From Candidatus Brocadiaceae bacterium (GTDB lineage Bacteria; Planctomycetota; Brocadiia; SM23-32): a stretch of DNA of 5,516 nt. Shown piece by piece: positions 1-4,836 of the stretch. The stretch is taken from positions 1 to 5,516 of the forward strand of contig PWZK01000121.1 of assembly GCA_003567495.1 (NCBI GenBank). Reading direction: 5' to 3'. A program made the translations under genes and the position numbers. Position 1 is the first letter of the stretch. Every line of letters begins with the position of its first letter. A model generated the notes under the pieces. That model did no database searches and was not told the DNA's origin. It worked only from the letters and a program-made list of their open reading frames with translations.

Positions 1-2
1 AC

Positions 3-392
3 ATGAAGATAGCAATACCCGTTTATAAAAACAGCGTTTCGAATACGTTCGATTTCGCGCGGAAGCTATTGGTGGTTACCGTCGAGGAGGGCAGCGAGAC
101 ACAGCGCAGTGAAGTTGAGATAGCGGGCCGGGAGCCCGCTCAGCGTGCCGCCCGGGTGAAAGGGCTCGGCGTGGATGTGATCATCTGCGGCGCGGTCTCG
201 CACTTTCTGGCCGGTATGATAGAGAAAACAGGTATTGAATTGATCCCTTATGTGACGGGAAATGTTGAGGAGGTGCTTCAAGCCTATCTCAGCGGCGAAC
301 TGATGGGGCTGCGCTTCCGGATGCCGGGCTGCCGGCGGGGGCTGGGAAAAGGCCGGCGGAGCAGACCGCGATGGCGGCACGGAATGAAGTGA
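3..392 (+). CDS. NifX/NifB-type FeMo-cofactor-binding-fold protein, atypical FDxA subtype
   Basis: A 129-residue protein of the dinitrogenase iron-molybdenum cofactor family (PF02579, the fold of NifX, NifY and the C-terminus of NifB). It opens with the family's MKIAIP strand, but the usual PRFGR loop is replaced by NTFDFARKLLVV (residues 14-25). This marks the subfamily in which 'FDxA' follows the first strand. GVDVIICGAVS and GIELIPYVTGNVEEVLQAYLSGEL follow the expected later part of the fold, and the protein ends in a MPGC motif and a short Arg-rich tail. ATG at position 3 fits the family start exactly; its ribosome binding site lies outside the window, so an earlier start cannot be strictly excluded. 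The next gene starts 31 bases downstream, so the two are probably co-transcribed. Family members outside nitrogen fixers have no firmly known role; cluster binding is inferred. The C-terminal Cys in MPGC is the only Cys besides the one in ICGA. Confidence 0.85.
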   Translation: MKIAIPVYKNSVSNTFDFARKLLVVTVEEGSETQRSEVEIAGREPAQRAARVKGLGVDVIICGAVSHFLAGMIEKTGIELIPYVTGNVEEVLQAYLSGELMGLRFRMPGCRRGLGKGRRSRPRWRHGMK

Positions 393-423
393 ATTCGGAA
401 AAAATTTAAGAGAGGATAAAAAG

Positions 424-792
424 ATGAAAGTGGCAATAACCGCACAGGGCAAGGGCAGCGGAGATGCGAGCGAAGTCGACCCGCGATTTGGAAGGGCAGA
501 GTGGATCATCGTGGTGGACACCGAAACCGGCGATGTCCAGACTCACGATAACGCCGTGAACCTGAACGCGGTCAGCGGCGCCGGCGTGCAGACCGCCACC
601 AATGTGGTAGATTTCGGCGCTGAGGCGGTCATAACGGGTAACGTCGGGCCGAAAGCCTTCAGGACGCTCTGTGCCGCTGATGTGAGAATTTTCCTGGTTG
701 AAAACTGCACCGTAAAAGAAGCGGTGGAGAAATTTAAGAAAGGCGAACTAAGAGAGGTGGACAGGGCTAATGTGGAATCGCACTGGAGGTAA
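424..792 (+). CDS. NifX-like FeMo-cofactor-binding-fold protein, DPRFGRA type
   Basis: A 122-residue stand-alone PF02579 protein. It shows the classic features in order: MKVAITAQG first strand, DPRFGRA (residues 19-25), GAGVQTA (52-58), VITGNVGPKAF (69-79) and a C-terminal KEAVEKFKKGEL helix ending in NVESHW. Length and motifs match the most common anaerobe version of the family, related to the orange protein (ORP) of Desulfovibrio, which holds a Mo-Cu-S cluster. The start is supported by AGAGGA at 411-416, seven bases before the ATG. The end of the gene carries the SD (GGAGGT, 785-790) of the next gene, and the ATG at 798 is only five bases past the stop, suggesting translational coupling. 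It is the closest in style to the 2025 gene; the two are probably paralogues. Metal or cofactor identity cannot be read from the sequence. Confidence 0.93.
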   Translation: MKVAITAQGKGSGDASEVDPRFGRAEWIIVVDTETGDVQTHDNAVNLNAVSGAGVQTATNVVDFGAEAVITGNVGPKAFRTLCAADVRIFLVENCTVKEAVEKFKKGELREVDRANVESHWR

Positions 793-797
793 AGAAT

Positions 798-1202
798 ATG
801 CCTGGGTTTGATGGAACAGGTCCGCAGGGCCGTGGTCCGATGACGGGGCGAGGCGAAGGTTTCTGCGTTCTGCGGGAATCCGAAGACGACCCACGCCGGA
901 TGGTGGGTCTGGCAGGGTTGCAATCTGCACCTATCGAGTTTAACCGTGATACTTCAGATAAAACTAAAAAGGAGGTGGTTGAAATGCCACGAGGAGACGG
1001 CACAGGACCGGACGGACAGGGCCCGATCGGAGGCCGAGGTCGGGGACAGGGAGGCCGAGGCCGGATGGGCGGCCCGTATGCAGCCGGGCCGGGCGGAAGC
1101 TGTGTCTGCCCGAGCTGCGGAGCAAAAGCGCCGCATACTGCAGGACAGCCATGCAACAAAATGAGCTGTCCGCAGTGCGGCGCGCGTATGACAAGAGGAT
1201 AA
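798..1202 (+). CDS. DUF5320-type small protein fused in frame to a second DUF5320-like/zinc-ribbon protein
   Basis: One uninterrupted 134-codon frame that contains two family heads. Residues 1-18 read MPGFDGTGPQGRGPMTGR, the hallmark N-terminus of DUF5320-type proteins, followed by GEGFCVL and about 35 poorly conserved residues. At residue 63 a second head (MPRGDGTGPDGQGP) begins, preceded by a full SD. The likeliest reading is two neighbouring genes whose separating stop is absent, so that ribosomes starting at 798 would make a fusion while the internal ATG at 984 also makes the short protein. Start at 798 is supported by GGAGGT at 785-790 with a seven-base spacer. The function of the family is unknown; it is typically found beside NifX-like and MinD-type genes in anaerobes. 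Alternatively the first unit is a decaying copy: its region after GFC lacks the YYATGLPGWAR block seen in the 1228 gene. Confidence 0.7.
   Translation: MPGFDGTGPQGRGPMTGRGEGFCVLRESEDDPRRMVGLAGLQSAPIEFNRDTSDKTKKEVVEMPRGDGTGPDGQGPIGGRGRGQGGRGRMGGPYAAGPGGSCVCPSCGAKAPHTAGQPCNKMSCPQCGARMTRG
984..1202 (+). CDS. Small Gly/Arg-rich protein with C-terminal double CPxCG zinc-ribbon-like domain (internal start)
   Basis: A 72-residue protein starting inside the 798 frame. Its own start is strongly supported: AAGGAGGTGG lies at 969-978, about eight bases before the ATG, and the protein begins with the family head MPRGDGTGPDGQGP. A Gly/Arg-rich linker (residues 16-38) leads to a Cys-rich tail with Cys at 40, 42, 45, 57, 62 and 65. 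Two CPxCG knuckles (42-46 and 62-66) are what one sees in zinc ribbons or rubredoxin-like sites; the extra Cys40 and Cys57 might add a ligand or a redox pair. The metal is not known. This short form is likely the main product; the longer fusion from 798 may be minor. The stop is 25 bases before the next DUF5320-type gene, so all three heads look like tandem duplicates in one operon. Confidence 0.8.
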   Translation: MPRGDGTGPDGQGPIGGRGRGQGGRGRMGGPYAAGPGGSCVCPSCGAKAPHTAGQPCNKMSCPQCGARMTRG

Positions 1203-1227
1203 CCTTTTTTAACAGGAGGGCATTATC

Positions 1228-1659
1228 ATGCCACGTGGAGATGGAACAGGGCCCGCAGGAATGGGGCCGATGACAGGACGAGCAGCAGGTTACTGTGCAG
1301 GTTATTCGGTGCCGGGTTACATAAATCCGGTCGGCGGACGCGGCGGTTTTGGAAACCGCGGCCCGGGATTCGGAGGTGGCGGCCGGGGCCGTCGCAGCTG
1401 GTACTATGCGACCGGTCTTCCCGGATGGGCCAGGGCGGCCCGCGGCATGCCGGTCTGGGGCGGATACGGCGCAGGCTATGTGCCTGATCCTGGAGTCGCA
1501 CCGGGAGGCTATGCGCCTGGTGTTGCACCGGCGGGAGCGCCGAATCCCGAGCAGGAGAAGGAGGCGCTCCGCCAGCAGGCCGAATACCTGCAGCAGTCGC
1601 TCGATGAGATAAACGAACGCATCGAGCAGCTCGATAAATCTTCTTCAGAACAAGACTGA
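1228..1659 (+). CDS. DUF5320 domain-containing protein with C-terminal coiled coil
   Basis: A 143-residue protein with the standard DUF5320 layout. The head MPRGDGTGPAGMGPMTGR (1-18) is followed by GYC (21-23), a Gly-rich stretch (36-55), the conserved YYATGLPGWAR block (59-69), a Gly/Pro/Ala-rich spacer (about 74-107) and a C-terminal helix. In that helix L114, A118, L121, L125, I128, I132 and L135 are spaced 4-3-4-3-4-3, a clean heptad pattern for a short coiled coil, so the protein probably forms dimers or higher oligomers. The start is fixed by AGGAGG at 1214-1219, eight bases upstream. No signal peptide is visible. The function is unknown; association with NifX-like and ferredoxin-MinD genes is the usual context. 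Its stop codon lies inside the first of three hairpins that close the block. Confidence 0.9.
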   Translation: MPRGDGTGPAGMGPMTGRAAGYCAGYSVPGYINPVGGRGGFGNRGPGFGGGGRGRRSWYYATGLPGWARAARGMPVWGGYGAGYVPDPGVAPGGYAPGVAPAGAPNPEQEKEALRQQAEYLQQSLDEINERIEQLDKSSSEQD

Positions 1660-1669
1660 AGAAGATTTA
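1635..1669 (+). other. 14-bp perfect inverted repeat overlapping the DUF5320 stop codon
   Basis: TAAATCTTCTTCAG (1635-1648) and CTGAAGAAGATTTA (1656-1669) are exact reverse complements around a seven-base loop. The stem contains the TGA stop of the preceding gene. It is A/T-rich and has no clear T-run after it, so it may be an mRNA 3'-end stabiliser or part of a compound terminator rather than a classical one. The symmetry is seen directly; the role is inferred. Confidence 0.75.
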
Positions 1670-1670
1670 A

Positions 1671-1689
1671 TTTGCGGCCTCGCCGCAAA
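1671..1689. other. Short GC hairpin TTTGCGGC-ctc-GCCGCAAA
   Basis: An 8-bp perfect stem with a three-base loop lies just one base after the previous hairpin. On the + strand it is followed by A residues, not T, so it is not a textbook terminator in the gene direction. Together with its neighbours it makes a stacked RNA 3' end. Confidence 0.65.
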
Positions 1690-1700
1690 AAATAACAACA

Positions 1701-1738
1701 GGGAGGGGCGGACAAAGCGCGCGTCCCTCCTGACTTTT
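1701..1738 (+). terminator. Probable rho-independent terminator of the first gene block
   Basis: GGGAGGGGCG (1701-1710) pairs with GCGTCCCTCT-like bases at 1722-1731 (nearly all G-C, one or two G-U pairs) around an 11-base loop, followed by TGACTTTT. The strong stem followed by a short T-run, downstream of the last DUF5320-type gene, fits a terminator. The T-run is short, so efficiency is uncertain. Confidence 0.6.
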
Positions 1739-1889
1739 CAACCAATATGGCCATTTTAACCTGCTTATTTCACGCGTTTCCAGCGGTGCAGCTGCGCGAA
1801 AGGCAAGCGCCGCTGTATTAGCATACGCGAAGCGCAGCCTGACAAAGCAGATGCGCCGCTGGGAATGCGCCCGCAGGGTAAACCGACGT

Positions 1890-1917
1890 TTTAACAGCTC
1901 AGGTACACACTGTTAAA
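1890..1917. promoter_or_regulatory. 8-bp inverted repeat upstream of the promoter (possible operator or hairpin)
   Basis: TTTAACAG (1890-1897) and CTGTTAAA (1910-1917) are exact reverse complements separated by 12 bases. The centres of the arms are 20 bases apart, about two DNA turns, and the element ends about 25 bases before the -35 box. That would suit a dimeric regulator's upstream binding site; it could also be a weak hairpin. The symmetry is seen; regulation is inferred. Confidence 0.4.
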
Positions 1918-1941
1918 TCCGAGCTACCCAGAAAACGCTAC

Positions 1942-1971
1942 TTAACATATTGATTGCCATCTTGTTATACT
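1942..1971 (+). promoter_or_regulatory. Sigma70-type promoter for the 2025 gene block, extended -10
   Basis: TTAACA (1942-1947, one mismatch to TTGACA), an 18-base spacer and TATACT (1966-1971, one mismatch to TATAAT), with TG at 1963-1964 giving an extended -10. Transcription would begin near 1978, about 45 bases before the ATG at 2025. It sits after a terminator and before a gene block, as expected. Confidence 0.6.
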
Positions 1972-2024
1972 ATTTTATGCCGTTGGTTTATGAAATATGC
2001 GGGTTAATCGGGGATAGAGTAACC

Positions 2025-2438
2025 ATGAAAATTGCAGTTACATCGACAGGACCAGGGCTTGACGATCAGGTCGAGCCGAGATTTGGGCGCAGCCCGTATT
2101 TTGTAATAGTGGATGCTGATACTGATACGATGAACTTTGAAACAGTGCAGAACCCGAACACCGCCGTCGGCGGCGGAGCAGGAGTGCAGTCGGCCAAGGA
2201 TATCGCCGAAAAAGGCGTGGAGGCCTTGTTGACCGGAAATTGCGGGCCCAATGCCTTCAGCGTGCTTGAGCAGACGGGGGTGGATGTTATCACTGGTGTT
2301 GAAGGGACAGTTCGAGAGGCGGCTGAAAAATACAAGGCCGGGGAGCTCACGCCCGCTACAGGGCCGAGCGTTACGAGCCACTTTGGCATGGGCGGTAAGG
2401 GTGCCGGTGGAGGCCGAGGTATGGGTCAAGGAAGATAG
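2025..2438 (+). CDS. NifX-like FeMo-cofactor-binding-fold protein with Gly-rich tail
   Basis: A 137-residue PF02579 protein. Motifs in order: MKIAVTSTG first strand, EPRFGR (residues 17-22), GGGAGVQSA (49-57), LLTGNCGPNAF (68-78), EAAEKYKAGEL helix, then a Gly-rich tail from HFGMGG to the end (119-137). Cys73 in GNCGP replaces the Val of the paralogue encoded at 424 and could be a metal ligand. The frame is open back to a TTG at 1950, but ATG 2025 gives the family N-terminus exactly and the upstream codons lie across the promoter; the SD is weak (GGGGATAGAG, 2010-2019). The gene begins the second transcription unit and likely provides the cluster-carrying partner of the ATPases further down. 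The exact cofactor is unknown. Confidence 0.92.
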   Translation: MKIAVTSTGPGLDDQVEPRFGRSPYFVIVDADTDTMNFETVQNPNTAVGGGAGVQSAKDIAEKGVEALLTGNCGPNAFSVLEQTGVDVITGVEGTVREAAEKYKAGELTPATGPSVTSHFGMGGKGAGGGRGMGQGR

Positions 2439-2445
2439 GGGAGTT

Positions 2446-2640
2446 TATAAGAAAACACGTGTAATCGTTCATGGCCACGAACCTACGTTGTCGGAAATGA
2501 TAGTTGCCGCTTCGCAGATGCCGGAAGTCGTAGAAAAAGCTGAACAGGCCGGAGCCGACGGGATACAGATATCCGGTATTTGCTGCACTGCCAATGAAAT
2601 CCTCATGCGACACGGGATACCTCTTGCCGGAAACTTTTTA
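2446..2640 (+). pseudogene. cooS: Fragment of Ni-Fe-S carbon monoxide dehydrogenase catalytic subunit (CooS/AcsA type)
   Basis: About 65 codons that read as the core of anaerobic CO dehydrogenase: VIVHGHEPTLSEMIVAAS, then GADGIQISGICCTANEILMRHGIP and LAGNFL. The HGH and GICC motifs are those that carry the His and Cys ligands of the Ni-Fe-S C-cluster in known CODH structures. Complete CooS proteins are around 630 residues; here only roughly a tenth is present, from the middle. There is no start codon at its 5' edge, the homology begins within about ten bases of the preceding gene's stop, and it ends at about GNFL, after which the frame runs eight unrelated codons to a stop at 2665-2667. So it cannot make CODH. 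It is a relic of a rearrangement, a recently moved piece, or an assembly join. Family identity is from recognised motifs, not a search. Confidence 0.75.
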
Positions 2641-2651
2641 CATGAGATATT

Positions 2652-2873
2652 ATGGGCAGCACTATGACAAAAACTTATAGAGTAAGCGATATTTATACTG
2701 GCTATCATCCCGATGGCTTCCGTATAGATAAAACCGCTTCGCCGATGAATCTGTATACCAGGTGGCGCATAAACGAAGATGGCCGCTGGCACGGCTGTGA
2801 GCCGGTTGATTTCGATATGCTGCCCGAGTCGGGATGGATAAAGTGTGAAGGTTTTAATTGGGATGAACATTAA
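2652..2873 (+). CDS. Hypothetical 73-residue protein, unrecognised
   Basis: An open frame directly after the CODH fragment, overlapping the end of that fragment's frame. The product is rich in aromatic residues (TYRVSDIYTGYHPDGFR near the start, three Trp-containing segments RW, RWHG and GW, FNWDEH at the end) and acidic near its C-terminus, with two Cys (in HGCEP and IKCEG). I do not recognise a family. No signal peptide or membrane segment is seen. The start is uncertain: ATG 2652 has a poor SD (TGAGA), and ATG 2664 is equally possible. It ends 18 bases before the ATPase start, so it may be co-transcribed. It may be a true small gene or the tail of one that was truncated at the same breakpoint as the CODH piece. 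Confidence 0.5.
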   Translation: MGSTMTKTYRVSDIYTGYHPDGFRIDKTASPMNLYTRWRINEDGRWHGCEPVDFDMLPESGWIKCEGFNWDEH

Positions 2874-2891
2874 TTCGCAGGGGAGATGTCG

Positions 2892-3749
2892 ATGAAAATC
2901 GCTGTTGCAAGCGGCAAAGGCGGGACGGGTAAGACCACGATTGCTACGAACCTGGCGGTCTCTCTCTCCCGCAGCGGCCATAATGTTCGTTACCTTGATT
3001 GTGATGCTGAAGAGCCGAACGGGCATATTTTCCTGAAGCCCGACATCACAGAATCAGAGGATGTTACCGTCGGCGTGCCCGAAGTCGATCAGGAAGCATG
3101 CAGCGGCTGCGGCCGCTGCGGAGAGCTCTGTCAGTACGGCGCCATTACCTGCGTTAAGGGCAAAGTGCTCCTGTTCGAGCAGCTCTGCCATTCCTGCGGA
3201 GGATGTATGGCGATATGTCCCGAAGGGGCGATTTCCGAGAAGCAGCGCAAGATAGGGGCTGCGGAGTCCGGACATTCAAACGGAATGTATTTTGCCCATG
3301 GCCTTCTCGACACGGGGGCAATACAGACGCCGGCATTGATCAAGCATGTAAAGAGAGGAATCGTTGAAGATGAGAAGAACATTCTGGATGTTCCGCCCGG
3401 CACGTCCTGTCCGGTCATAGAAGCCATCAGGGATGCCGATTATGTTCTGCTTGCCACCGAACCCACCCCCTTCGGCCTGAACGACCTGGTGCTGGCGGTC
3501 GAGATGGTGCGCCGGCTGAGAATCCCGTTTGGCGTGGCCATAAACAGGTGTGATATCGGAGATGAGGAGGTGCTGCGCTACTGCCGGGAGGAAGATATCA
3601 AAGTGCTCATTCAGATACCGAACGACAGAAAGATTGCCGAGACCTATTCCCGCGGGGAGATGATTGTGGATGCGCTGCCGGAATATGAGAAAAAATTTCT
3701 GCAGTTATATGACAAGATAAAAAACATGGTGAAAACCGATGAGAAATGA
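2892..3749 (+). CDS. MinD/Mrp-superfamily P-loop ATPase with inserted 2x[4Fe-4S] ferredoxin domain (first copy)
   Basis: A 285-residue cytoplasmic ATPase. Residues 8-15 are GKGGTGKT, the deviant Walker A with the signature Lys at 9 that marks the MinD/ParA/NifH class of dimer-forming ATPases. DCDAEEPN (37-43) is the switch I region. A ferredoxin domain is inserted at about 62-114 with two CxxCxxCxxxC sets: Cys 70, 73, 76, 80 and 99, 102, 105, 109. Then come LDVPPGTSCPV (165-175, Walker B/switch II with the family's CPV) and an INRCD base-recognition-type motif (218-221). I chose ATG 2892 over ATG 2886 because AGGGGAG (2879-2885) touches the latter but is six bases from the former. It is one half of a tandem pair with the 3776 gene, separated by 26 bases. 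The pair resembles the ATPases of the Desulfovibrio orange-protein gene region. Likely role: ATP-driven, electron-coupled assembly or transfer of a metal-sulfur cluster (inference). Confidence 0.93.
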   Translation: MKIAVASGKGGTGKTTIATNLAVSLSRSGHNVRYLDCDAEEPNGHIFLKPDITESEDVTVGVPEVDQEACSGCGRCGELCQYGAITCVKGKVLLFEQLCHSCGGCMAICPEGAISEKQRKIGAAESGHSNGMYFAHGLLDTGAIQTPALIKHVKRGIVEDEKNILDVPPGTSCPVIEAIRDADYVLLATEPTPFGLNDLVLAVEMVRRLRIPFGVAINRCDIGDEEVLRYCREEDIKVLIQIPNDRKIAETYSRGEMIVDALPEYEKKFLQLYDKIKNMVKTDEK

Positions 3750-3775
3750 GCTACATCCCATGGAGAGGATAAAAC

Positions 3776-4666
3776 ATGAAAGAACTGGTTGTCATAAGCG
3801 GAAAAGGCGGAACCGGTAAGACGAGCATAGCCGCAGCATTTGCCTCGCTCGCTCCAAAGGCCGTCATCGCCGACTGTGATGTGGATGCGGCCGATCTGCA
3901 TCTCGTTCTGGGGCCTGCGATTAAGGAGGAATCGGATTTTTCGGGCGGACGGGAAGCTGCTGTTATTCCCGACAGGTGCACCGCCTGCGGAAAATGCGCC
4001 GAGATGTGCCGGTTCGACGCTATAACGCTCGACGGTCCCGCCAATGAAGGGGTGGGGAAGACATATGCGGTGGACCCCATATCGTGCGAGGGATGCAGGG
4101 TCTGCGTTGAGTTTTGCCCGGCGGATGCGATTTCGTTTGAGCCGGCCATCAACGGTAAATGGTTCGTTTCCGATACGCGTTTCGGCCCGATGGTGCATGC
4201 CCGGCTCGGCATTGCCGAAGAGAACAGCGGCAAGCTCGTGACACTTATACGTAAAAAGGCTAAGGAACTCGCGGAAAAGGAAAGCAAAGATATGCTTCTC
4301 TGTGACGGTTCGCCGGGAACCGGATGCCCGGTTATAGCTTCGATCGTCGGTGCGGATCTTGTGCTTATCGTAACGGAACCGACGCTTTCGGGCCGGCATG
4401 ACCTGGAGCGGGTTGCCCGGCTGACCGCTAATTTTGGGATTAAAACGCTGATCTGTATCAACAAAGCGGACATCAATCCGGAGGTGAGCGACATGATCGA
4501 ATCGGAAGCCCGGGAAAACGGGCTGAAGGTGGTTGGCCGGATTCCTTATGATGAGGCCTTCACAAAGGCCCAGATAATGAAAGCCACACTGACTGAATAT
4601 ACGAGCGGGGCGATAGCTGAAAATATAAAAACCATGTGGCGTGAAATTATATATGAATTGGGTTGA
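3776..4666 (+). CDS. MinD/Mrp-superfamily P-loop ATPase with inserted 2x[4Fe-4S] ferredoxin domain (second copy)
   Basis: A 296-residue paralogue of the preceding ATPase. Deviant Walker A GKGGTGKT at 9-16, DCDVDAADLH (33-42), ferredoxin insert with Cys 68, 71, 74, 78 and 104, 107, 110, 114 (the second set ends in CP), switch II CDGSPGTGCPV (176-186), VTEPTLSGRHDL (199-210) and CINKADIN (227-234). Between the two cluster sets there is a longer loop than in the first copy (25 versus 18 residues). The start is set by AGAGGA at 3764-3769, six bases before the ATG. The two copies differ across most of their length, so this is an old duplication; they probably form a heterodimer or act in sequence. 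Such pairs accompany NifX-like proteins in anaerobes. The CPV motif after switch II suggests a thiol close to the nucleotide site. Confidence 0.94.
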   Translation: MKELVVISGKGGTGKTSIAAAFASLAPKAVIADCDVDAADLHLVLGPAIKEESDFSGGREAAVIPDRCTACGKCAEMCRFDAITLDGPANEGVGKTYAVDPISCEGCRVCVEFCPADAISFEPAINGKWFVSDTRFGPMVHARLGIAEENSGKLVTLIRKKAKELAEKESKDMLLCDGSPGTGCPVIASIVGADLVLIVTEPTLSGRHDLERVARLTANFGIKTLICINKADINPEVSDMIESEARENGLKVVGRIPYDEAFTKAQIMKATLTEYTSGAIAENIKTMWREIIYELG

Positions 4667-4677
4667 ATTTGGTTTTC

Positions 4678-4683
4678 TATACT
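4678..4683 (+). promoter_or_regulatory. Possible -10 box (TATACT) after the second ATPase gene
   Basis: TATACT matches five of six bases of TATAAT and is identical to the -10 of the promoter at 1966. No good -35 is seen at 15-18 bases upstream, and there is no TG extension. It may give extra expression of the 4704 and 4837 genes, but chance is a real alternative. Confidence 0.25.
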
Positions 4684-4703
4684 GCTCAAGATGAGAGAAA
4701 TAT

Positions 4704-4812
4704 ATGGCAAAACAGGGTACAGAACAAAAGCAGAGCCAGGCACAAAGACAGCAGCGTCGTGAAAAGTTTTAACGAAGCGATTTCGTCCATGTTAGCAGGA
4801 GAAGGAAAATAA
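4704..4812 (+). CDS. Tiny Gln/Arg-rich protein split by a +1 frameshift
   Basis: ATG 4704, with GAGAG at 4693-4697 six bases upstream, opens a 22-codon frame: MAKQGTEQKQ, then SQAQRQQRREKF and a TAA at 4770-4772. The codons around the stop are AAG TTT TAA C. Skipping one T lets reading continue as NEAISSMLAGEGK to a TAA at 4810-4812, just before the SD of the next gene. The 35-residue product would be a basic, Gln-rich helix with a short amphipathic tail. The join ...RREKF|NEAISSML reads like one natural protein, so I treat this as one gene with either a frame error, a mutation, or +1 recoding. No family is recognised, and the ORF is too short to be sure it is translated. It lies in the gap between the ATPase and the fourth NifX-like gene. 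Confidence 0.4.
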
Positions 4813-4836
4813 GTTCAGTTTTTAGGAGGCAGAAAA

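Larger units (their letters stand above)
1740..2024. other. Non-coding spacer between the two gene blocks
   Basis: No plausible gene was seen on either strand. The stretch contains the repeated word GCGCCGCTG at 1807-1815 and 1853-1861, an inverted CAGCGG at 1781-1786 that can pair with CCGCTG at 1810-1815, an inverted repeat at 1890-1917 and a promoter near its end. The open frame that runs into the next gene from a TTG at 1950 overlaps the promoter and does not resemble the family, so it is not counted as coding. I see no tRNA or known riboswitch in it. Confidence 0.6.

Noticed and set aside
1748..1765. Sigma54-like TGGCC...TGC site, considered because the Desulfovibrio orange-protein operons are sigma54-controlled
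   Set aside because: GG and GC are separated by 12 bases instead of 10 and the TGGCAC core is not matched; a similar TGGCAC near 2787 is inside a gene and also has the wrong spacing.
1740..1940. tRNA, CRISPR or integron attC site in the spacer
   Set aside because: There is no cloverleaf with a T-loop sequence, no regularly spaced repeats, and no paired attC core sites; only short words repeat.
1950..2024. 25-codon N-terminal extension of the 2025 gene from a TTG start
   Set aside because: It overlaps the promoter, lies mostly upstream of or at the likely transcription start, and does not look like the family, while ATG 2025 gives the exact family N-terminus.
2886..2891. ATG 2886 as start of the first ATPase
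   Set aside because: The SD AGGGGAG directly abuts it, leaving no spacer, whereas ATG 2892 has a six-base spacer and gives the standard MKIAVASGKGG start.
3644..4494. Long open frames on the minus strand opposite the second ATPase (247 and 251 codons)
   Set aside because: They are antisense shadows of a clearly conserved gene, lack recognisable motifs, and have no supporting gene context.
4691..4762. Alternative 23-codon frame from ATG 4691 in the gap before 4837
   Set aside because: It has no good SD and overlaps the better supported 4704 frame, whose start has a properly spaced GAGAG.
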